A model generated the notes under the pieces. That model searched no databases, was not told the origin of the DNA, and was given only the letters and a program-made list of their open reading frames with translations. From NCBI RefSeq assembly GCF_011839805.1, contig NZ_VWPY01000004.1, positions 95,052 to 159,051 of the forward strand: a stretch of DNA of 64,000 bases. Direction: 5' to 3'. This document shows positions 47,722 through 55,643 of the stretch, piece by piece (the first letter of the stretch is position 1; the number at the start of each line of letters is the position of its first letter). The stretch comes from Kineococcus rubinsiae. Its GTDB lineage: Bacteria; Actinomycetota; Actinomycetes; Actinomycetales; Kineococcaceae. The position numbers and the translations under genes are program-made.

Positions 47722-47965
47722 GTCGTCTCCCGGGTCCGGTGGGCGTGGACCTGGTCCACGGCTGGACATCCTAGGAGTGCGCGAGTCGCGTGCTGCTCCT
47801 CCGGTGTCCGGTGTCGACAGGGTTCCGCACGATGACTCCCGCGCAGCCGCGCAGTCATCACCTCGACAGCCGCACCACAGGGGGACACGAGCGGGCGTGG
47901 ACTCATCCGGGGCCACCCGTGGACGGGGTCACGACGGGGGGCGAGCGCAGTCGGGCGCGAGGGAC

Positions 47966-48369
47966 GAGAGCCCGCCGACGACCGTCACCCCGGTCCTGGT
48001 GGCGGAACTGCTCGCCGAGGGCGAGCGGATGCCGCTCCACGTCCGAGTCATCGACCACCCGGCTGCGCGCGTGCTCGTCGACACCGGCATGACACGGCTG
48101 CGCCCGGCGGTGGCCGACAGGGACCCGCGCCTCACCCCCTCGGCACCTACGCCGGCCTCGACCTGAGCACCGTCGACGTCGTCGTCACCACGCACCCGCA
48201 CTTCGACGACTGCGGCGGCAACCACCTCTTCCCCGGCCGCCCCGTCCACATCCAGCGCCGCGAGCTCGACGACGCGAAGAGCCAGGACGACACGATCCGC
48301 GAGTCGCGTGAGGACCCCAGGAGCGACTCCACGGTCGTGCCGACGTCCGAGCGGGCGGTGGTTCGGTGA
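47966..48369 (+). pseudogene. Frameshifted and truncated MBL-fold lactonase
   Basis: Frame 1 reads PLHVRVIDHPAARVLVDTGMTRLRPAVADRDPRLTP and then loses register. One base appears to be missing near 48140. Frame 2 resumes LGTYAGLDLSTVDVVVTTHPHFDDCGGNHLFPGRP and continues to QRRELDDAKSQDDTIRE before collapsing at about 48300. The metal motif reads HPHFDD instead of HxHFDH. The sequence resembles AttM/AiiA-type MBL lactonases. The final TGA overlaps the GTG of the next gene. Confidence 0.75.
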
Positions 48370-48752
48370 TCAGGGCGTGGAGTCTCTCTCACCGCCGAGC
48401 CGCGACGTCGGCCACCGCGCAGGATCTGCTCGTGGGACGGACACCGGCGAGCCGGCACAGCGTCGTGACCGTGGCCGTCCTGGTGGTGGTGCTGTCCGGC
48501 TGCGGCGGCGGTGGCGACCTGTCCTTCCGCAACGAGGGTCCCGACGACGTGAGCGTCGTCTCCGATGACCAGACCTCCACCGTCGAGGCGGACGGTGGGA
48601 TGGTGATCCTCGACGCGGGATGCACGGACGGGGATGTCCTGGTCACCTTCCCCTGGGGCAGGACCGTCACGCTCACAGGCCCCGTGTGCCCGGACCAGGA
48701 GGTCGTCATCCACGACCAGGAGGTCGATCTGCGGCCCCACACCGACCACTGA
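48366..48752 (+). CDS. Small lipoprotein of unknown function
   Basis: 128 aa from GTG 48366. A hydrophobic segment VVTVAVLVVVLSGC ends in a lipobox Cys near residue 46, so an in-frame start closer to the signal peptide is likely. The mature part of about 80 residues is acidic and contains two further Cys (AGCTDGDV, GPVCPDQE) that could form a disulfide. No family was recognised. It is the first gene of the accessory island and is followed 13 nt later by a copy of the island repeat. Confidence 0.6.
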   Translation: MIRAWSLSHRRAATSATAQDLLVGRTPASRHSVVTVAVLVVVLSGCGGGGDLSFRNEGPDDVSVVSDDQTSTVEADGGMVILDAGCTDGDVLVTFPWGRTVTLTGPVCPDQEVVIHDQEVDLRPHTDH

Positions 48753-48765
48753 GCCACCTCACGCT

Positions 48766-48807
48766 CATGCCGCCGGTCGCGCGAAGACGCGCACATGCCG
48801 CAGCTGG
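48766..48807 (+). repeat. Island repeat, locus A (one full unit plus a partial one)
   Basis: CATGCCGCCGGTCGCGCG at 48766 and a second CATGCCGC start at 48794, exactly 28 bp on. It lies between the lipoprotein gene and a convergent unknown gene. The core differs from the consensus at one base. Confidence 0.8.
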
Positions 48808-48813
48808 ACACCG

Positions 48814-49305
48814 TCAGTCCTCCTGACCGGCCCGCTCCAGGGAGGCCGTGAGCTCAGCGAGCTCGACGTCGCCCACTGTCGGCGCGAAGTCCAACCCCTC
48901 CGTCGGCACGATGCCCGTACCGCTGCCCGCGACGGTGACGAACCAGGCTCCCTCCGCCCCGAACCAGTTCGCCTGCCCCAGCGCCCCGTGGTCCTCGGGT
49001 ACGTCCCGGCTCGTGATGCGAACCAGCTGCCCGTCGCGTCCGTAAGCTGGACGCGGCACCAACAGCTCCACCACGACCTGCTCCCGCCGCACGCGCAGCA
49101 GCCGCGCCGCACCCTCCTCGGCCAACCGGTGCAGCTGCCCGGTCTCGGTGGTGGTCCCGACCTCCACCTCGCCGGTGGGTCCGACGACGAGCACGGTGTA
49201 CGAGCGATCGTCTTCGTGCCTCACCCGCGCCCTGACACCCGTCACCTCAGCCATCCCCGCAGCATCTCCTCGAAGGTCCTCGAGCACCAGGCACGTCACG
49301 GTCAT
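48814..49305 (-). CDS. Protein of unknown function
   Basis: 163 aa, no recognised family. It has an acidic, mixed alpha/beta composition with no signal peptide and no membrane segment, so it is probably cytoplasmic. The segments YTVLVVGPTGEVEVGTTTE and GAEGAWFVTVAGSGTG look like beta strands. Starts at 49305 or at the in-frame ATG about 17 codons in are both possible. It lies downstream of the 485-aa propeller-like gene on the same strand, 54 nt away, so the two may form an operon. Confidence 0.55.
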   Translation of the reverse strand: MTVTCLVLEDLRGDAAGMAEVTGVRARVRHEDDRSYTVLVVGPTGEVEVGTTTETGQLHRLAEEGAARLLRVRREQVVVELLVPRPAYGRDGQLVRITSRDVPEDHGALGQANWFGAEGAWFVTVAGSGTGIVPTEGLDFAPTVGDVELAELTASLERAGQED

Positions 49306-49359
49306 GCCGAGAAGCGCGCGGTCGAGTTCGCTGGCCGCAGGGCCGGCACCGCGGCTGCG

Positions 49360-50817
49360 TCACATATCGAGGTAGCCGTCCCTGGCGTCCTCCAGAGGTG
49401 GGGTTCGCCCGGTGTCCAGGTCTTCCATCAGCCCGATGTCGGCGTACTCCGGGTTGGCGATGGCCCCCACCTCGTCGAACAGAGGAATGCTCCGCCGCAG
49501 CCGAACACCGGGACGAGGTGCGTAGTCGAAGGTGAACTCCAGCTGCGTCGCCGGCCAGTCCCCGACCAACCGCGCCCGACTACCGCTCATCCCCTGCGTC
49601 AACGGGTGCCACCCGTCGGGACCAAGCCAGTACTGGTCCATCCGGTTCCACCGGGCGAGGACCTGCTGGGTGTAAGAGTCCGCATCCAGCGGCCGTGGGG
49701 GCAGCGGCCACGACAGGTCGCTGATGTCGACGTCGTCGCTAGTGAGCCACACCTGCGCCGGCTCCACGCCCGGCCGCAAGGCGACCACGCACGGGACAAG
49801 CGTCTCCCCCGAGTGCAGGTCACCGACTCGAGACGACTCCCTGCCGGGCGGGACACCGTTGGTCACCACGACCAGGTGCTCACGAACGGCCGCGGCCGCC
49901 CGAATCCCATCACCCAGCTGGAAGACCTGCAACGGTTCGGGGGTGTCCTGATCATCGCCGGCCGTACCGGTCGCGAAGGCCGCAGCGATGGTCCCCCGAC
50001 GGGGTCCGTCCTCAGTGGGAGCCTCCCAGCCCAGCCGCCATAGCAACCCGGCCGCCGCCACGACTTCGTCGCTGTCCGGGTCCCCTTCGGGGTCGTAGAG
50101 GTAGCCGTGCCAGCGACCATCACCACCCAGAGGAGCAGGGGCTGCGGTCGGCTGCTCGGACTGTCCGGTCGCGGCTTCCACACGGTCCGGCAGGTCGCCG
50201 GTCCAGGCCAGGGAAAGCCAACAACTGGACCAGACCACCTCGTGGGTCTCCGTGCCCAGGTTGCGCAGCGACCACGGCGCGACGTCCAGCTGCACCCACA
50301 GCGCCTCCTCGCTGGTGAGCACAGCACGGACCGGCGCATCGGTGAACACCCTCTGCACCCGACCGTCGCGATCGACACGGGCCACCACCGCGCCGCTGAC
50401 GAAGACCACAGGTTCGGCCTCGGCGCCGTGCACCAGCTCCTGCGCCGGTGCCGGTGAGGTACACCAGGCGCTGCCTGCGCCGGCCGCGGTCAACACCAGA
50501 CACTCAGTCCACACGGTGGTGCTGACCCCGTCCAGGTCCACCCGCACCAGGGGCCCCAGGCGACCGTGCTGAACCCACAACCCGTCGCCGTCGGCGCAGA
50601 CCACGACGTCCTCACCCGGCGGCGGCGGTGGCAGTTGCGCCCAAGAGACCAGCCGACGCAGAGCCCCGGTGTCGGGGTCGAGCACCGCGGCCACCGGCTG
50701 GAGCTCATCGAGCACCCACACCCCGCTGGTGGTGACGATCATCCGTCCTGGCCGCAGTGTCCGCACTAGACGATCCTGGCGGACAGACGCCGTCAGCACG
50801 GCCGACTTCGCGGTCAT
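49360..50817 (-). CDS. Propeller-like protein of unknown function
   Basis: 485 aa without a signal peptide or membrane helix. Short beta-rich repeats with conserved Trp/Gly/Asp (VTTSGVWVLDELQPVAAVL, VVCADGDGLWVQHGRLGPLVRVD, VLTSEEALWVQLDVAPWSL) suggest a beta-propeller. A Pro/Asp-rich C-terminal third ends in PPLEDARDGYLDM. No family name can be given. A matching C-terminal scrap of a second copy lies at 60935-60985, so the gene was once duplicated within the island. It is divergent from the 139-aa gene at 50865. Confidence 0.6.
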   Translation of the reverse strand: MTAKSAVLTASVRQDRLVRTLRPGRMIVTTSGVWVLDELQPVAAVLDPDTGALRRLVSWAQLPPPPPGEDVVVCADGDGLWVQHGRLGPLVRVDLDGVSTTVWTECLVLTAAGAGSAWCTSPAPAQELVHGAEAEPVVFVSGAVVARVDRDGRVQRVFTDAPVRAVLTSEEALWVQLDVAPWSLRNLGTETHEVVWSSCWLSLAWTGDLPDRVEAATGQSEQPTAAPAPLGGDGRWHGYLYDPEGDPDSDEVVAAAGLLWRLGWEAPTEDGPRRGTIAAAFATGTAGDDQDTPEPLQVFQLGDGIRAAAAVREHLVVVTNGVPPGRESSRVGDLHSGETLVPCVVALRPGVEPAQVWLTSDDVDISDLSWPLPPRPLDADSYTQQVLARWNRMDQYWLGPDGWHPLTQGMSGSRARLVGDWPATQLEFTFDYAPRPGVRLRRSIPLFDEVGAIANPEYADIGLMEDLDTGRTPPLEDARDGYLDM

Positions 50818-50864
50818 GGCGCCGTCCGCGAGCCCTGCAGCCGCTGGCCCGCCTCGACGGGAAG

Positions 50865-51284
50865 GTGCTGGCCGCCTTCGCCTGCGGTCATCCTGATCAC
50901 ATGTCCATGTTCAGCGGTCCGCCTTACCAGGACTACCTGCCATCAGAGCTGCGCGCCCAGACCGCCGAAGACCGCGCCCGACTGATGGAAGAGGCCCGCC
51001 AACCCAAGACCTATCCGCCACCGCGGCCCGGCCACGGCACCGTGTGGGTCATGCCACCCCACGACGACGACACCTGGAGCGGCAGCTGGCAAGACGACGG
51101 CAATCGCATGAGCGACGTCGAAGGTTCCTACCGGCAGGTCCGCGACTGGGTCGAGAGCCAGCCAGCGCCGACCAAGCTCATCTTCATCGCCGCCCTCGAC
51201 CAGCACATCGGCCTCGACGACGCCGCCTGGGTCCAAGCTCTCCAGGGTGACGAAGGTCCGACGGCGGTCCACTTCTGCCGGTGA
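50865..51284 (+). CDS. Protein of unknown function
   Basis: About 139 aa from GTG 50865; the ATGs at 50901 or 50907 are alternatives and no ribosome binding site is clear. It is acidic and Trp-rich (TVWVMPPHDDDTWSGSWQDDG) and then helical (YRQVRDWVESQPAPTKLIFIAALDQHIGLDDAAWVQAL). No signal peptide. Not recognised. It is divergent from the propeller-like gene with a spacer of under 90 nt. Confidence 0.5.
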   Translation: MLAAFACGHPDHMSMFSGPPYQDYLPSELRAQTAEDRARLMEEARQPKTYPPPRPGHGTVWVMPPHDDDTWSGSWQDDGNRMSDVEGSYRQVRDWVESQPAPTKLIFIAALDQHIGLDDAAWVQALQGDEGPTAVHFCR

Positions 51285-51405
51285 TGACGGCTCGTGGACT
51301 TCACGGACATACCGCGGTACCGCTCAGCCCCTCACCTACGACGGTGTCAAGGAGTCGGGAGCGTCAGGCCACGCATGGCGAAGCTCAGCTGGCAGAGTCA
51401 GAGAC

Positions 51406-52158
51406 GTGGCCGACGACCTGCTCCGCAACCCCGCCAACTTCCTGGAGCTGATGCTGTTGCCACACCTGCGCGAGGGGCGTAGCGCGGTCACGGTCGCGGC
51501 GGCCGAGGACGGCACCTGGACCGTGCGGGTCAGCGTCGACGTAGACGACCACTACACCAGCGAAGCTGGCGCTCACGCTGTCGCGGACTACTACCGCGAC
51601 AATCTGCAGGCCTACCTCACCCACCAGCGCGCCCGTCGCCGGTCTTGGCGCCGCCGCAGCGAGGCCAGCGGTGACGACCTCGACCGCTCCTCCGGTGGAG
51701 AGGCCGTCGACACGGGCCTCGCGCACCTGACGGGCCTCGCGCACCTGCAGGACCCCGGCGGCCTCGCGACTGCGTCACCGCGGGGCGGCGGCAACCAGCT
51801 GCCCGTCATCGGCGGCCAGCTGGGGCAACGCCTGCAGCACGTCGAGGACACCCTGACCGTGATCGAGTCATTGGCTGAGTACCTGCCCCTACCCGCCACC
51901 GAACAGGCCCGCCTGTTGGACCTGCGTGCCAGCCTTCGGCAGCTGCACCGCTCAGCCGGCCTCGTCCTGCTGGTTGAGACCGTCGAGGATCCCAGTGACA
52001 CCGCGCTGGGCGCTGAGGTCCTCGCCACCGCGGATCACCTGCTGCAGGGAGCACGACTGCTGCAGTCCGACGTGCAGCAAGGCCTGCTGCAAGAGCTGAG
52101 CATCCAGCGCCGCTACGCGGAGGCCAAGCACCAGGCCTCGGAGCTCGAGCTGGACTGA
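51406..52158 (+). CDS. Protein of unknown function with a helical C-terminal half
   Basis: 250 aa from GTG 51406; the frame is open further upstream but overlaps the previous gene. The N-terminal 60 residues form a mixed domain (LLPHLREGRSAVTVAAAEDGTWTVRVSVDVDDHYTSEAGAHAVADYYRDNLQAYL). An Arg/Ser-rich linker holds a perfect 6-residue duplication (GLAHLT/GLAHLQ). From about residue 130 it is predicted helical with heptad-like leucines, possibly a coiled coil. No family recognised. It converges on the gene ending at 52218 across island repeat locus B. Confidence 0.5.
   Translation: MADDLLRNPANFLELMLLPHLREGRSAVTVAAAEDGTWTVRVSVDVDDHYTSEAGAHAVADYYRDNLQAYLTHQRARRRSWRRRSEASGDDLDRSSGGEAVDTGLAHLTGLAHLQDPGGLATASPRGGGNQLPVIGGQLGQRLQHVEDTLTVIESLAEYLPLPATEQARLLDLRASLRQLHRSAGLVLLVETVEDPSDTALGAEVLATADHLLQGARLLQSDVQQGLLQELSIQRRYAEAKHQASELELD
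51713..51748 (+). repeat. 18-bp direct duplication inside a coding region
   Basis: Two adjacent copies of CGGGCCTCGCGCACCTG plus one base, differing only at the last position. They encode the duplicated GLAHL segment. Confidence 0.8.
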
Positions 52159-52172
52159 GCCACACCACCGCC

Positions 52173-52236
52173 CGTGACGCTGGTCGTGCGAAAGCGTTCA
52201 CGCCGCTGGTCGCGCGCTCATGCCGCTGGTCGCGCG
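52173..52236 (+). repeat. Island repeat, locus B (three units)
   Basis: Units start at 52173 (CGTGACGCTGGTCGTGCG, diverged), 52199 (CACGCCGCTGGTCGCGCG) and 52219 (CATGCCGCTGGTCGCGCG). Spacing is 26 and 20 bp. It lies between two convergent genes. The last unit also encodes the C-terminus and stop of the minus-strand gene. Confidence 0.85.
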
Positions 52237-52823
52237 GGTCGGTAGGACACGGTGAGCATGCTCCGCAGCAGGCCCACGACATCCCCTTGGACGCGACGCA
52301 GCGCCGTCAGCTCCTGACGGGTCCAGCGAGGGCGGTAGGACTCCAACCCGAAGGCCCACGGCACGTTCGCCGCGAACAGCTTGTCGTAGGAGCGGTCCAC
52401 CCAGTACCCCCGATCAGCCCGCGCTCGCCCGAAGGTGTAGGCGACGTCGGTCGCGAAGTTCCACACGTTTAGTCCAGCCGCGACAGGCACCGCCCTCCCG
52501 GGGTGAGACAGCCAGTCCCGGACCTCATCGACGTCGATCACCCTCACGCCCTCGGCATCGTTCTGACCAAAATCGGTGACCTGTTCGTACTGCACCTTTG
52601 GGGCAGTCGCCTGCCACCTGTGCAACGCCGCGGCGCTCCGGATGCCGATCTCGGAGTCAGCGACCTGCAACCGCCCCGCGTGGGTAGCCAGGCAGTCGTT
52701 GTCGTCGCGGTCTTGGCCCCACCACAGGAACAGGGTCCGCCCATCCAGGCGCACCGGCACCGGCTGCCCGTTCAGCGGGGACCGTGCGGTCGACGGTGAG
52801 GGACTGCCCCAGATGCGCTTCAC
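52218..52823 (-). CDS. Protein of unknown function, second gene of a coupled pair
   Basis: 201 aa from GTG 52823, which overlaps the stop of the preceding gene (GTGA). Cytoplasmic, Trp-rich: LFLWWGQDRDDNDCLATHAGRLQVA then WNFATDVAYTFGRARADRGYWVDRSYDKLFAANVPWAFGLESYRPRWTRQEL. No family recognised. Its last residues ARPAA and the TGA stop are read from the reverse complement of an island repeat unit, so the repeat insertion probably defined the present C-terminus. Confidence 0.6.
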   Translation of the reverse strand: MKRIWGSPSPSTARSPLNGQPVPVRLDGRTLFLWWGQDRDDNDCLATHAGRLQVADSEIGIRSAAALHRWQATAPKVQYEQVTDFGQNDAEGVRVIDVDEVRDWLSHPGRAVPVAAGLNVWNFATDVAYTFGRARADRGYWVDRSYDKLFAANVPWAFGLESYRPRWTRQELTALRRVQGDVVGLLRSMLTVSYRPARPAA

Positions 52824-53383
52824 CGTGGCGCGGGGCCGGCCACCAGGCGCAGGGCACGCTCGTAACCGCCGGCGATGTCCACCCGGGTGATGGCCTCTAC
52901 CGCACGCTTGGTGGTTTCGGCGTCCCACTGCGCCCGGATGGTGACCTCCAGCAGGTCCACCCAGTGCCGGTTCACCCCGCGCACGACCCCGACGAAGCAG
53001 ACATCGGGGTCTCGCCGCTCAGGGTGCAGCGCGGCGACCTGCTCGCTGCCGGCCAGGCTGGTCAACAGGCCTCGGCGGGAGTCCAGGTCGAGATCAACCT
53101 CCAGCGTCGGCAGTGGCCACTGCTTGCGCCGTCGGAGGGCTTCGGTGGTGAAGCGGGCGTTAGCGCGTGGTTCGACGACGCTCACGTCGCGCAGGCGGAC
53201 CGCGCTCCAGCCCGTCAGCCAGATGTCGTCGGAGACCCGGGCCAGCAGCAGCCAGCGGCGCCCCACCCCTGCGACGTAGCCGTCGAGTGAGTCCATGTCC
53301 TCCCCGCGGTGCACCCGGACCAGGAGGGACGCAGCTCGGGCGGAGGCCAGCTGCTTCACGGTGGGACGAGGCGGAGTAGACAC
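52820..53383 (-). CDS. Protein of unknown function, first gene of a coupled pair
   Basis: 187 aa from GTG 53383 (in-frame ATG upstream at 53413). The beta-rich N-terminal half GYVAGVGRRWLLLARVSDDIWLTGWSAVRLRDVSVV looks like a small barrel with conserved Trp. The C-terminal half ends in ITRVDIAGGYERALRLVAG. I recall similar sequences only as actinobacterial hypothetical proteins. It is translationally coupled to the 201-aa gene. Island repeat locus C lies upstream. Confidence 0.6.
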   Translation of the reverse strand: MSTPPRPTVKQLASARAASLLVRVHRGEDMDSLDGYVAGVGRRWLLLARVSDDIWLTGWSAVRLRDVSVVEPRANARFTTEALRRRKQWPLPTLEVDLDLDSRRGLLTSLAGSEQVAALHPERRDPDVCFVGVVRGVNRHWVDLLEVTIRAQWDAETTKRAVEAITRVDIAGGYERALRLVAGPAPR

Positions 53384-53432
53384 CCCGTCAACGTCGCACG
53401 AACACATCGGCATCCACCACCGACTTCACGCA

Positions 53433-53506
53433 CATGCCGCTGGTCGCGCGATGGCGCGCTCATGCCGCTGGTCGCGCGATGGCGCGCTCATGCCGCTGGT
53501 CGCGCG
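53433..53506 (+). repeat. Island repeat, locus C (tandem, exact 28-bp period)
   Basis: The core CATGCCGCTGGTCGCGCG starts at 53433, 53461 and 53489. The two 28-bp units are identical, and the 10-bp linker between cores reads ATGGCGCGCT. It is the cleanest copy and defines the unit. It lies between two minus-strand genes. Confidence 0.95.
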
Positions 53507-53509
53507 GAC

Positions 53510-54235
53510 TCACACCGGTTCGGAGAAGGTGCGCCGGCACATCTCAGCTTCCGTGCGCATCTCGTGGTCCTCCTCATACACGCACAGCGCGCATGTCGTC
53601 AGACCGCGCCGCCCCGGCCAGGGATGAGCACCCTGCGGATGCCCGCACTGCCCGCACGCCGGCTCGTCACCGTGCGCGGGTCTCGCGACGGACGCACGCA
53701 GGGAGCCCAACCAACGCCCAAGACGCCGAGCCCGCCGCTGCCCCTCCTGGCGCTCACCCTGCAGTCGAGCTCGGCCGTGCAGATGCTGCAACAGCTCCAC
53801 CGTGGCGACGCCCTTTATGCGACCGCGTAGCTGTCCAACCTCGGCGTCGGTCAGCTCTGCGGTGATGGAAGACGCACCGTCATGCAGCACCGCCAAGGCG
53901 GGCTGCCCCGCGGCGGACAGCAGCTCCACGTGGATCGACCACGCCGCATAGGTCCGTAGCAGTGCCTCCTGAGCGGCGTCGGTCCGGTCGATGTCGATGC
54001 CCATGCCGGTGTCCACACCGTCCCGCTCACGCTGCAGGCGCCGCAGATCCTCCTGCGCCTGCTGCACCTGCAGTGGCAGCTCATCGCGGTAGTCGCTCCA
54101 GGCGTCCACGTACGCCCACGGCGCCTGGCTGACTAGGACCTGCAGCATCGCGGAGCACACCTGCACTGCCGCCTCGCGCGCAAGGTCGCTCTCGGCCACG
54201 GCCCAGACGCGCCGGCCATTACTGCGCTCGCTCAC
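53510..54235 (-). CDS. Zinc-ribbon protein of unknown function
   Basis: 241 aa from GTG 54235 (upstream ATG at 54259 is in frame). A long helical N-terminal part (residues about 10-160, rich in Gln/Arg/Leu: LQVQQAQEDLRRLQRERDGVD) suggests a coiled coil. The C-terminus has two Cys pairs, CGQCGHPQGAHPW and TTCALCVYEE, forming a probable zinc ribbon. No family recognised. It is divergent from the lipoprotein gene at 54368 and followed 3 nt later by repeat locus C. Confidence 0.6.
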   Translation of the reverse strand: MSERSNGRRVWAVAESDLAREAAVQVCSAMLQVLVSQAPWAYVDAWSDYRDELPLQVQQAQEDLRRLQRERDGVDTGMGIDIDRTDAAQEALLRTYAAWSIHVELLSAAGQPALAVLHDGASSITAELTDAEVGQLRGRIKGVATVELLQHLHGRARLQGERQEGQRRARRLGRWLGSLRASVARPAHGDEPACGQCGHPQGAHPWPGRRGLTTCALCVYEEDHEMRTEAEMCRRTFSEPV

Positions 54236-54291
54236 ACACCCATGATCCCGCGAGGTCATCGAGATGCGACGCCAATGCTCAGGTTCACGCT

Positions 54292-54309
54292 CATGCCGCT
54301 GGTCGCGCA
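54292..54309 (+). repeat. Island repeat, locus D (single unit)
   Basis: CATGCCGCTGGTCGCGC followed by A instead of G. It lies in the divergent spacer between the zinc-ribbon gene and the lipoprotein at 54368, preceded by ACGCT as in loci A and G. Confidence 0.85.
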
Positions 54310-54367
54310 CATGGGGCTGCGACCCGCCGGTTCTCGTCTACGTCCAACAGGTGTGCGACTCTCGATC

Positions 54368-54781
54368 ATGAGACGTGACGCCGTGGTGTCTGCGCTCCTC
54401 ACCGCGGCGGCGGGGACGGCCGGCTTGCTCCTCAGTTCCTGCGGAGACGCGGGCGGTCCCAACGGATCTCTCCAAGGTGAGCTCATCATCGGCGATGAGA
54501 AGGACGCCACCATGACCGCCGCCATGACCGGCCCCCTCGAACGGGTCGGAGCATGCATCGGCATCGGGAGCGTCCTCGTCGTCTGGCCAGCTCACACCAC
54601 ATGGGAGTCCTCCACCTCCACCCTCACCCTTCCCGGGGGGAAGTCCTACACACTGGGCCAAGAGCTTGAGACGGGTGGCGGCAGCATCTCCCAGAAGACG
54701 CTCGCCGAGAACTCAAAGGATCTTGCCCAGGCGTTCGCCGAGTGCAATGCACCGGAGAACGACGATGTCTGGGTGATGTAG
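54368..54781 (+). CDS. Lipoprotein of unknown function
   Basis: 137 aa from ATG 54368. The n-region MRRD is followed by a hydrophobic core ending in LLLSSC (lipobox Cys near residue 22). The mature part is acidic, has two more Cys (GACIGIG, AECNAPEND) and a Thr/Ser-rich middle. Not recognised. It is one of three lipoproteins in the island and lies between repeat loci D and E. Confidence 0.65.
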   Translation: MRRDAVVSALLTAAAGTAGLLLSSCGDAGGPNGSLQGELIIGDEKDATMTAAMTGPLERVGACIGIGSVLVVWPAHTTWESSTSTLTLPGGKSYTLGQELETGGGSISQKTLAENSKDLAQAFAECNAPENDDVWVM

Positions 54782-54793
54782 CTCCCCGAGGGC

Positions 54794-54867
54794 CATGCCG
54801 CGCGCTTCGGAACGCACGGTCACGCCGCTGGTCGCGCGGAGCACGCGCTCGTACCGCTGGTCGCGCG
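54794..54867 (+). repeat. Island repeat, locus E (two clear units and one diverged)
   Basis: Units start at 54794 (CATGCCGCG, diverged), 54821 (CACGCCGCTGGTCGCGCG) and 54850 (CGTACCGCTGGTCGCGCG), spaced 27 and 29 bp. It lies between two plus-strand lipoprotein genes. Confidence 0.85.
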
Positions 54868-54958
54868 CTACGGGCGCCCGCGGCGTTCGCTCCTTCGGGT
54901 GACGAGCCGCATGTGGCGATCGATGACGTGCCGGCGACTGATGCCGCATAGTCGGGGG

Positions 54959-55549
54959 GTGCGAACGCTTCATGCTCTTGCCGCGACTGCGCTGGCGACC
55001 GCGTTGATGTCGAGCGCGTGCGCTGACCCAGGTACCAGCGCGGCGCCGGTACTCCCAGCTGAGAGCGTGACGACCACCCCCAGCACGATTGCCGCGCCGG
55101 AGCCAGGCGTCTACACCCAGCCAGCGTTGGTCGAGCTACCGATCGACAGCCCAGACCGTCCCGGTGACGACCTCATCGACTGGCGAGGTCAGGTGAGGGA
55201 GTCGATGCAGCGCTACCCCGCCACCTTCGCCGTCCCCGTCGAGCTACCCGCAGACATCTCCCTGGCCTTCACCAGCGCCTGGTGGGGACACCCGGTCCTC
55301 GACGTCATGAGCGACGGGTCTGGCGTCATCGTGTGCCGAGGCGAGCTACCCGCCTGCGAAGCGGCTCTGGGTGACGCCCCGGTCGTCGTGGTCCGCAGCG
55401 GTGAGCTGGACTCGACCCCCTTCCACATCCTGCTCAAGCCCCCCGCCGAACCCGGTACCACCGGTGAGCTCACGCCCGCTCAGGAGCAGTTCTGGACCAC
55501 GGTGGCCTTCACATCTGCCGTGCCCGATTGGGCGGTAGAGGCCAGCTGA
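54959..55549 (+). CDS. Lipoprotein of unknown function
   Basis: 196 aa from GTG 54959, chosen because it puts a normal signal peptide at the N-terminus (LHALAATALATALMSSAC, lipobox Cys near residue 21). A Thr/Pro/Ala linker of about 30 residues follows. The mature domain has WRGQVRESMQRYPATFAVPVELPADISLAFTSAWWG and a Cys pair around VCRGELPACEAALG that may be disulfide-bonded. No family recognised. Confidence 0.65.
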   Translation: MRTLHALAATALATALMSSACADPGTSAAPVLPAESVTTTPSTIAAPEPGVYTQPALVELPIDSPDRPGDDLIDWRGQVRESMQRYPATFAVPVELPADISLAFTSAWWGHPVLDVMSDGSGVIVCRGELPACEAALGDAPVVVVRSGELDSTPFHILLKPPAEPGTTGELTPAQEQFWTTVAFTSAVPDWAVEAS

Positions 55550-55563
55550 CTCGGCCGCGCGGT

Positions 55564-55603
55564 CATGCCGCCTTCGCGCGCACGCGCCCTCATGCCACTC
55601 CGG
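55564..55603 (+). repeat. Island repeat, locus F (two diverged units)
   Basis: CATGCCGCCTTCGCGCG at 55564 and CATGCCACTCCGG at 55591, 27 bp apart. It is more degenerate than other loci but has the same position after a stop and the same orientation. Confidence 0.65.
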
Positions 55604-55643
55604 CGGGTTGGAACGCGCCCTCTAGCTGCGGCGTTGGAGCTTC

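Noticed and set aside
53433..53506. CRISPR array
   Set aside because: The 28-bp units are contiguous identical tandem copies with no unique spacers, there are only about 2.6 units, and no cas genes are present.
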